This document shows positions 5,689-10,393 of a stretch of DNA of 10,393 nt, one piece after another. A model generated the notes under the pieces. That model ran no database searches. It worked only from the letters and a program-made list of their open reading frames with translations, and was not told the DNA's origin. The position numbers were made by a program, and so were the translations under genes. The stretch is from assembly GCA_049609065.1 (NCBI GenBank), contig JBMYYE010000089.1, forward strand, positions 1-10,393, given 5' to 3'. Numbering within the stretch: position 1 is the stretch's first letter; each line of letters starts with the position of its first letter. The stretch comes from JBMYYE01 sp049609065 (GTDB lineage: Bacteria; Pseudomonadota; Alphaproteobacteria; Rhodobacterales; Rhodobacteraceae).

Positions 5689-6498
5689 ATGTCAGATTTG
5701 CCCGGGATCGTCGTAACAGGCGCATCAGGCCGTATGGGTCAGATGCTCATTCGCCTTATTTCTGAGAGTAAAACCGCCAAACTTGTGGGCGCCCTTGAGC
5801 GAAAAGGCCACGACTGGGTTGGTCAAGATATTGGCACCGTGATGGGGGGCGCCAAAATCGGTGTCGTGGTCGAAGATGACCCGCTAGACGCCTTCGCGCG
5901 CGCCCAAGCCGTGATTGATTTCACTTCCCCTGATGCAACCGTCGAATTCGCCGACCTCGCAGCTCAAGCGCGTGCCGTGCATGTGATTGGCACGACAGGC
6001 ATGACCGATGCGCATCTTGAACGTCTCAAACATGCGGCGCTTCACGCCACCATCGTGCGCGCAGGCAATATGAGCCTCGGCGTAAACCTCCTTGTGCAGT
6101 TGACCAAAAAAGTGGCCGCAGCCCTTGATGAAGATTTTGACATCGAAGTGATCGAAGCCCACCACCATCATAAGGTTGACGCGCCTTCTGGCACCGCACT
6201 TATGCTTGGCCAAGCGGCCGCTGATGGACGTGGCGTGGCATTGCCCGATGTAACGGATAGTGGCCGCGACGGCATCACGGGCGCACGTAAAAAAGGCGAT
6301 ATTGGCTTTAGCGCCATTCGCGGCGGGGACATCGTTGGTGAACATGATGTGCTCTTTGCGGGGGCTGGCGAACGCATTGTGCTGCGCCATATGGCGACCG
6401 ATCGCGCGATCTTTGGCCGTGGTGCGATTAAAGCCGCGCTTTGGGGGCAGGGTAAGAAACCTGGTGAATACGATATGATGGACGTGCTGGGGCTATAA
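5689..6498 (+). CDS. dapB: 4-hydroxy-tetrahydrodipicolinate reductase
   Basis: DapB reduces hydroxy-tetrahydrodipicolinate with NAD(P)H in the diaminopimelate/lysine pathway that feeds both protein and peptidoglycan synthesis. The 269-residue length is standard. The N-terminal Rossmann motif is VVTGASGRMGQ (8-18). DFTSPDATVEF (77-87) and GTTGM (101-105) follow. The substrate-binding signature EAHHHHKVDAPSGTA (156-170) has His158 and Lys162 at the catalytic positions (E. coli His159, Lys163). ATG 5689 is chosen because AGAGGA lies seven bases upstream and homologues start here; an open frame extends further upstream to 5479 but overlaps rbfA. It diverges from rbfA and is followed by the formaldehyde genes after 86 bases, probably as a separate unit. 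Confidence 0.96.
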   Translation: MSDLPGIVVTGASGRMGQMLIRLISESKTAKLVGALERKGHDWVGQDIGTVMGGAKIGVVVEDDPLDAFARAQAVIDFTSPDATVEFADLAAQARAVHVIGTTGMTDAHLERLKHAALHATIVRAGNMSLGVNLLVQLTKKVAAALDEDFDIEVIEAHHHHKVDAPSGTALMLGQAAADGRGVALPDVTDSGRDGITGARKKGDIGFSAIRGGDIVGEHDVLFAGAGERIVLRHMATDRAIFGRGAIKAALWGQGKKPGEYDMMDVLGL

Positions 6499-6584
6499 CT
6501 GCGTTTTTCGACCTCAATTCGTCGCAGTACTTATTGCAATTTGCATAACATCCCCGCACAGTTCCACAAAATGGGAGACATATT

Positions 6585-7697
6585 ATGAGAACACGAGCCG
6601 CAGTCGCGCTTGCTCCAGGGCAGCCACTTGAAGTGATGGACGTTAACCTTGAAGGTCCAAAAGAGGGCGAAGTCCTTATTGAAATCAAGGCCACTGGCCT
6701 TTGCCACACCGACGAATTCACACGGTCCGGCGATGATCCAGAAGGGATCTTTCCCGCAATTTTAGGCCATGAAGGCGCAGGCGTCGTGATCGAATGCGGC
6801 CCAGGTGTCAAAGACCTAAAGCCAGGCGATCATGTAATCCCGCTTTACACACCAGAATGCCGCGAATGCGACTATTGCCTCAATCCAAAAACGAACCTAT
6901 GCCAATCCATCCGTGAGACCCAAGGTCAGGGGCTTTTGCCTGATGGCACCACACGGTTTTCCATGTTGGATGGCACGCCGATTTTCCACTACATGGGCTG
7001 TTCCACCTTTGCCAACCACACGGTGATGCCGGAAATCGCGCTTGCCAAAGTGCGTGACGACGCGCCCTTTGACAAAATTTGTTATATTGGCTGCGGTGTT
7101 ACAACTGGCGTTGGCGCCGTGATTAACACAGCCAAAGTTGAACAAGGCTCCCGCGCAGTGGTCTTTGGGCTTGGTGGTATCGGGCTCAACGTCATCCAAG
7201 GCCTTCGCATGGCTGGCGCGAGCCAAATTGTTGGCGTTGATCTCAACGATGACAAAGAAGAAATGGCGCGTCAATTTGGCCTCACGGATTTTGTGAACCC
7301 ATCCAAAGTTGACGGCGATATGGTTGCCCATCTTGTTGAGCTCACCAAAGGTGGCGCCGATTACACATTTGACGCCACAGGCAACGTAAACGTGATGCGC
7401 ACGGCATTGGAATGCGCGCATAAAGGCTGGGGCGAAAGCATCGTGATTGGCGTGGCGCCTGCGGGTGCGGAAATTTCAACGCGCCCATTTCAATTGGTCA
7501 CAGGCCGCACATGGAAAGGCACCGCCTTTGGTGGTGCGCGCGGTCGCACCGATGTTCCAAAAATCGTTGACTGGTACATGGACGGGAAAATTGAGATCGA
7601 TCCAATGATCACACATATCCTAACCCTTGATCAAATCAACGAAGGGTTCGACCTCATGCATAAAGGTGAATCCATTCGCGCTGTTGTGGTCTTTTAG
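6585..7697 (+). CDS. frmA: S-(hydroxymethyl)glutathione dehydrogenase / class III alcohol dehydrogenase
   Basis: The enzyme oxidises S-hydroxymethylglutathione, the adduct of formaldehyde and glutathione, to S-formylglutathione with NAD+. Class III enzymes can also reduce S-nitrosoglutathione. The 370-residue protein has catalytic zinc ligands Cys40 (GLCHTD), His62 (GHEG) and Cys170 (YIGCGVTTG). The structural zinc cluster is Cys92, Cys95, Cys98 and Cys106. The cofactor motif is GLGGIG (195-200), with VGVDLN following. GVAPAGAEISTRPFQLVTGR and KGTAFGGARGR are characteristic of class III. The start has GGGAGA seven bases upstream. It ends before a strong terminator and belongs functionally with the S-formylglutathione hydrolase about 1.1 kb downstream. 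I see no convincing promoter in the upstream 86 bases, which hold an A/T-rich patch and CTGCG/CGCAG arms. Also called adhI or flhA in related bacteria. Confidence 0.96.
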   Translation: MRTRAAVALAPGQPLEVMDVNLEGPKEGEVLIEIKATGLCHTDEFTRSGDDPEGIFPAILGHEGAGVVIECGPGVKDLKPGDHVIPLYTPECRECDYCLNPKTNLCQSIRETQGQGLLPDGTTRFSMLDGTPIFHYMGCSTFANHTVMPEIALAKVRDDAPFDKICYIGCGVTTGVGAVINTAKVEQGSRAVVFGLGGIGLNVIQGLRMAGASQIVGVDLNDDKEEMARQFGLTDFVNPSKVDGDMVAHLVELTKGGADYTFDATGNVNVMRTALECAHKGWGESIVIGVAPAGAEISTRPFQLVTGRTWKGTAFGGARGRTDVPKIVDWYMDGKIEIDPMITHILTLDQINEGFDLMHKGESIRAVVVF

Positions 7698-7730
7698 GTC
7701 GCATATGTGACCCTAATTTAGGAAAAAACA

Positions 7731-7763
7731 TAAAAAGCCGCGGTGATCTTCCGCGGCTTTTTA
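7731..7763 (+). terminator. Strong intrinsic terminator after the formaldehyde dehydrogenase gene
   Basis: A perfect 13-base inverted repeat, TAAAAAGCCGCGG (7731-7743) and CCGCGGCTTTTTA (7751-7763), flanks a 7-base loop. The G/C core is bordered by A and T runs, so it can work in both directions, but in context it ends the dehydrogenase transcript. A second, imperfect repeat, GGTCGCATATGTGACC (7697-7712), begins at the last base of the stop codon, 18 bases before the terminator. Confidence 0.9.
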
Positions 7764-7800
7764 TATGGTCCGAACCAACATCGCAGGCTATATAGATTTC

Positions 7801-8730
7801 ATGATAGAACTCCTCCTCAAAATCATACCGTTCTTTTTGCTGATCGGCCTTGGCTTTGTCGCATCACGTAAAGGTTGGTTTTCTCAAAAGGCCAACGCAG
7901 CACTGACAAAGTTTGTGTTTTTCTTTGCTTTGTCTGCAATGTTGTTTCAGTTCACCGCAAAGCTTAATCTCACACAAACCTTCGATCTCAACCTGTGTCT
8001 TGCCTATCTTTTCGGCACGCTGCTTATCTATGTGATTGCAACCATCGTGGCGCTTCTACGAAAAACAGGCACCGAAGAGGCCGCGGTCGAAGCCCAAATC
8101 GCCGTGATCGGCAATACGGGGTTTCTTGGAATTCCCCTTCTGACCACGTTAATCGGCGGGGCGGCAATCGCGCCTTTGCTTTTGGTTTTAACCATCGATT
8201 TGGTGGTCTTTTCCAGCCTAATGACCATCATCATTTCAGCGGTGCGTGGAGGAAAGCTATCCTTGCGCATTTTTAAAACGGTTGGTGCTGGGCTTTTGAA
8301 AAATCCGATGATCGTATCAATCACGGCTGGCTTCATCTGGTCGACAACTCATGTGGCTATTCCTGCGCCTGTGGATCACTTCTTGGTTCTTTTGGCGGGG
8401 GCTGCAACGCCTGGGGCGCTGTTTTCAATCGGCGCGTCTCTTGGTGGAAAATCAGCGGAGCGGCTCATCGTTGTGTCATGGCTTTCCTTCGCGAAACTCA
8501 TTTTGCACCCGTTGGCGGTTGCCGTGATGGCGTTTTATATTTTTGCCGTCGACCCTTTTGCCGCCAAAGTCGCAGTGGCGGCCGCCGCGCTTCCGGTCGC
8601 AGGCAACGTCTATATGCTTGCCCAATATTATGGGGTCGCACCAAAACGCGTCTCATCCGCCATCATGATTTCAACCTGTGTGAGCCTCGCAACCCTAACC
8701 CTCATCATGTCGTTTCTCGCTCCATTTTAG
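7801..8730 (+). CDS. AEC-family transporter (auxin efflux carrier fold)
   Basis: AEC permeases are secondary transporters of the inner membrane. Characterised bacterial members move small organic acids such as malate or malonate, but the substrate cannot be read from this sequence. The 309-residue protein is very hydrophobic with about ten membrane spans, for example 4-20, 33-50, 66-86, 99-120, 123-147, 170-182, 193-216, 223-249, 256-276 and 285-305. Family motifs are GNTGFLGIPLL (104-114), LLKNPMI (165-171), GAATPGALFSIGASL (200-214) and LPVAGNVYMLAQYYG (264-278). The first frame ATG at 7765 lies against the preceding terminator, so I chose the one at 7801, which begins MIELLLKIIPFF as is usual. 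Its ribosome binding site is weak. It separates two formaldehyde-oxidation genes, which hints at a linked role. Confidence 0.88.
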   Translation: MIELLLKIIPFFLLIGLGFVASRKGWFSQKANAALTKFVFFFALSAMLFQFTAKLNLTQTFDLNLCLAYLFGTLLIYVIATIVALLRKTGTEEAAVEAQIAVIGNTGFLGIPLLTTLIGGAAIAPLLLVLTIDLVVFSSLMTIIISAVRGGKLSLRIFKTVGAGLLKNPMIVSITAGFIWSTTHVAIPAPVDHFLVLLAGAATPGALFSIGASLGGKSAERLIVVSWLSFAKLILHPLAVAVMAFYIFAVDPFAAKVAVAAAALPVAGNVYMLAQYYGVAPKRVSSAIMISTCVSLATLTLIMSFLAPF

Positions 8731-8741
8731 GTGGAAAAGAG

Positions 8742-8776
8742 TTGACCTAGACCATGTTCCAAGCGCAGGTTCTAGG
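8742..8776 (+). promoter_or_regulatory. Candidate promoter/operator upstream of S-formylglutathione hydrolase
   Basis: A good -35 hexamer, TTGACC (8742-8747), stands in the 70-base gap before the hydrolase gene. CCTAGA (8746-8751) and TCTAGG (8771-8776) form a perfect 6-base inverted repeat with a 19-base gap; the left arm overlaps the -35 and the right arm overlaps the region where a -10 would lie. ACCT and AGGT are also found at 8745-8748 and 8767-8770. The arrangement recalls MerR-type promoters, but the spacing does not match a known member and the -10 is poor. Confidence 0.3.
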
Positions 8777-8800
8777 GGACATAATTATTCAGGACTACCC

Positions 8801-9634
8801 ATGGAAACGCTTTCTGAAAATCGCTGCTTTGGCGGCACCCAAGGGGTTTACACCCACAAATCCAACACAACAAATTGTGATATGACGTTTGGGTTGTTTT
8901 TGCCTGATGAGGCAAAATACGCACCCGTTCCGGTGCTTTGGTATCTCTCGGGGCTCACATGCACCCACGAAAACGCGATGACCAAAGCAGGCGCACAAAC
9001 ATGGGCGGCGGAACAAGGTATTGCAGTCGTCTTTCCTGATACATCACCACGCGGCGAAGATGTGGCCAATGATGAGGCCTATGATCTTGGTCAAGGGGCG
9101 GGTTTTTACGTGAACGCCACAGAAGATCCATGGGCCCCACATTTTCAAATGTGGGACTACATCGCCCATGAGCTACCCGATCTGATCACATCAGAATTTG
9201 CCATTGATCCAGAACGCCAAGCCATCACAGGGCATTCCATGGGGGGGCATGGGGCCCTCACTTTGGCGATGAATTTGCCTGATCGCTATCGGTCTGTGTC
9301 CGCATTTTCACCGATCACCAACCCAACCGCATCCGATTGGGGCCGCAAACAGCTTCGGGCGTATTTGGGGGATGATGAAACCAAATGGGCCGCCCATGAT
9401 GCGACGCTTTTGATGGAGGAAAAAGGCTTTAACGGGCCTGTTTTGATCGACCAAGGAACCGATGATCAGTTCCTCGATCTTCTAAAACCTGAGGCCCTCT
9501 CAGCCGCCATCGCTAAAAAACGCCAAGCGGCCACATTTCGCATGCAAGACGGCTATGATCATAGCTATTTCTTTGTCTCGACCTTTATGGAAGATCACAT
9601 AGCCTTCCACGCAGAAGCGCTCTATGCTGATTAA
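8801..9634 (+). CDS. fghA: S-formylglutathione hydrolase
   Basis: This cytosolic serine hydrolase (esterase D family) splits S-formylglutathione into formate and glutathione, the second step of formaldehyde detoxification. The 277-residue alpha/beta hydrolase has the nucleophile motif GHSMGGHGA with Ser146, the acid Asp222 in GTDDQFL and His254 in YDHSYFF. Further family blocks are LSGLTCTHEN (49-58), VVFPDTSPRGEDV (76-88) and GFYVNATEDPW (101-111). The cysteine in LTCT (Cys54) is typical for the family. The start has AGGA six bases upstream. It partners the dehydrogenase at 6585-7697, although the permease gene lies between them. The transhydrogenase gene follows after 26 bases, possibly on the same transcript. 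Also named frmB in E. coli. Confidence 0.95.
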   Translation: METLSENRCFGGTQGVYTHKSNTTNCDMTFGLFLPDEAKYAPVPVLWYLSGLTCTHENAMTKAGAQTWAAEQGIAVVFPDTSPRGEDVANDEAYDLGQGAGFYVNATEDPWAPHFQMWDYIAHELPDLITSEFAIDPERQAITGHSMGGHGALTLAMNLPDRYRSVSAFSPITNPTASDWGRKQLRAYLGDDETKWAAHDATLLMEEKGFNGPVLIDQGTDDQFLDLLKPEALSAAIAKKRQAATFRMQDGYDHSYFFVSTFMEDHIAFHAEALYAD

Positions 9635-9644
9635 AACATTTTCA

Positions 9645-9662
9645 ATTAGAAAGATTTCTAAT
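9645..9662. promoter_or_regulatory. Perfect 18-bp palindrome overlapping the sthA start codon
   Basis: ATTAGAAAGATTTCTAAT consists of two 8-base arms around GA and includes the first two bases of the sthA ATG. It fills most of the 26-base gap after fghA and contains the only weak ribosome-binding-like bases. It may be an operator for a dimeric regulator. As RNA, the 2-base loop would force the innermost pair open, but the start codon would still be partly paired. Confidence 0.45.
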
Positions 9663-10393
9663 GAGCCACTATGATCTCATCGTAATTGGGAGCGGCCCGT
9701 CGGGTCGTTCTGCGGCTATTCAAGCTGGCAAACTCAAACGCCGCGTTTTGGTTGTGGAACGTGATGGACGACTGGGTGGTGTGTCCGTGCATACCGGCAC
9801 AATTCCATCAAAGACCCTGCGCGAAACGGTGCTTAACCTATCTGGGTACCGCGAACGGAGCTTCTACGGACGGTCCTACCGTGTCAAAGATGAAATTGAC
9901 GCGGGTGATCTTAAGGAACGACTCCATAAAACTTTGGATCACGAGGTGGACGTTCTCGAACATCAGTTCGCCCGAAACCATGTTGAGACCCAACTCGGCG
10001 AAGCGACCTTCATTGGCAAAAACGAGATCGAAATCACCAGCGAGGATGGTGAAAAATGTCGCGTGACCGCCGATAAATTTTTGATCGCAACGGGCACACG
10101 CACCTATCGGCCAGATGATGTGCCCTTCAACGGGAAAACCATCCTTGATGGGGATGAGTTTTTGGAAATGGATCAAATCCCACGGTCCCTTATCGTAATT
10201 GGCGCAGGCGTGATTGGCGTTGAGTACGCGACCATGTTTGCGGCCCTTGATGTGCGCGTCACATTGATTGAGCCTCGCGATACGTTTCTTGATTATATCG
10301 ACCGCACGCTCATTGGTGAATTCACCCACCAAATCCGTGAAAACGGGCTCGATCTACGGCTGGGGTCACCTGTGACAAAAGTCGAAGACAAAG
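9661..10393 (+). CDS. sthA: Si-specific soluble NAD(P)+ transhydrogenase, N-terminal 244 residues (cut by window edge)
   Basis: SthA is a cytosolic FAD enzyme that exchanges hydride between NADPH and NAD+, mainly relieving NADPH excess. The visible part holds the FAD Rossmann motif IGSGPSGRSAA (9-19), the ribose-binding Glu33, the loop GGVSVHTGTIPSKTL (39-53), the ATGTRTYRP segment (143-151) and the second nucleotide motif VIGAGVIGVEYA (179-190). GTIPSK, the ATGTRTYRPDDVPF-like block and the GAGVIG.EYA spacing match E. coli SthA better than lipoamide dehydrogenase or glutathione reductase. Those have CxxxxC at the loop; here no cysteine remains there, so no redox disulfide is possible. About half of an expected 460-500 residues is present. 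The start ATG has only a weak Shine-Dalgarno. It follows fghA closely and could share its transcript. Confidence 0.88.
   Translation, partial: MSHYDLIVIGSGPSGRSAAIQAGKLKRRVLVVERDGRLGGVSVHTGTIPSKTLRETVLNLSGYRERSFYGRSYRVKDEIDAGDLKERLHKTLDHEVDVLEHQFARNHVETQLGEATFIGKNEIEITSEDGEKCRVTADKFLIATGTRTYRPDDVPFNGKTILDGDEFLEMDQIPRSLIVIGAGVIGVEYATMFAALDVRVTLIEPRDTFLDYIDRTLIGEFTHQIRENGLDLRLGSPVTKVEDK

Noticed and set aside
5884..6390. 168-codon minus-strand frame inside dapB
   Set aside because: Antisense shadow of a clear gene; no domain or ribosome binding site supports it.
6897..7421. 174-codon minus-strand frame inside the formaldehyde dehydrogenase gene
   Set aside because: Antisense shadow of a well-conserved gene; the product has no family features.
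7765..7800. Earlier start for the AEC permease at 7765
   Set aside because: It lies directly against the terminator hairpin with no ribosome binding site; family members start near the first membrane helix as at 7801.
8742..8776. Classical CueR/MerR-type operator
   Set aside because: The distance from TTGACC to AGGTT is about five bases longer than in the E. coli copA promoter and the dyad does not match, so only a generic regulatory call is made.
9686..10066. Plus-strand and minus-strand (9838-10332) frames over the right end
   Set aside because: Both are out of frame with the long open SthA reading frame that starts at 9661 and runs off the window.

Overview
The window looks like ordinary chromosome from an alphaproteobacterium, most probably a marine Rhodobacterales (Roseobacter-type) with moderate GC. 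The evidence is the protein sequences, the rbfA-truB and rpsO-pnp housekeeping blocks, a divergent dapB next to rbfA, and a STAS/anti-sigma pair resembling RbaV/RbaW of Rhodobacter capsulatus. I see no insertion sequence, integrase, CRISPR array, tRNA or rRNA.

Left part, minus strand (1-3318). Read in the direction of transcription this is a thiolase, a free-methionine-(R)-sulfoxide reductase (GAF fold) and the pseudouridine synthase RluA. These three are packed with a 1-base overlap and a 6-base gap. After about 130 bases comes rpsO (ribosomal protein S15) with a clear intrinsic terminator, then the 5' part of pnp (polynucleotide phosphorylase), which runs off the left edge. The leaders of rpsO and pnp both contain inverted repeats that could support autoregulation.

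Middle (3319-5688). A two-gene plus-strand unit encodes a STAS anti-anti-sigma protein and an HATPase anti-sigma kinase, two components of a partner-switching system with no sigma factor or PP2C phosphatase nearby. It sits between the thiolase operon (divergent) and truB-rbfA (convergent). It therefore lies inside what is in many bacteria a continuous rbfA-truB-rpsO-pnp translation/RNA-processing cluster.

Right part, plus strand (5689-10393). dapB (lysine/diaminopimelate synthesis) is followed by a glutathione-dependent formaldehyde oxidation set. This is the class III alcohol dehydrogenase (S-(hydroxymethyl)glutathione dehydrogenase), a strong terminator, an AEC-family permease, then S-formylglutathione hydrolase. 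The last gene is the 5' part of a soluble pyridine nucleotide transhydrogenase (SthA type), cut by the right edge. The two enzymes together turn formaldehyde plus glutathione into formate and NADH. The permease and transhydrogenase may handle an organic acid and the NADH/NADPH balance, but that is inference from position only.

I did not find a convincing undescribed system. The items most worth a second look are the orphan partner-switching pair, the putative RNA structures before rpsO and pnp, a perfect palindrome overlapping the sthA start codon, and the cysteine-free active-site loop of SthA.
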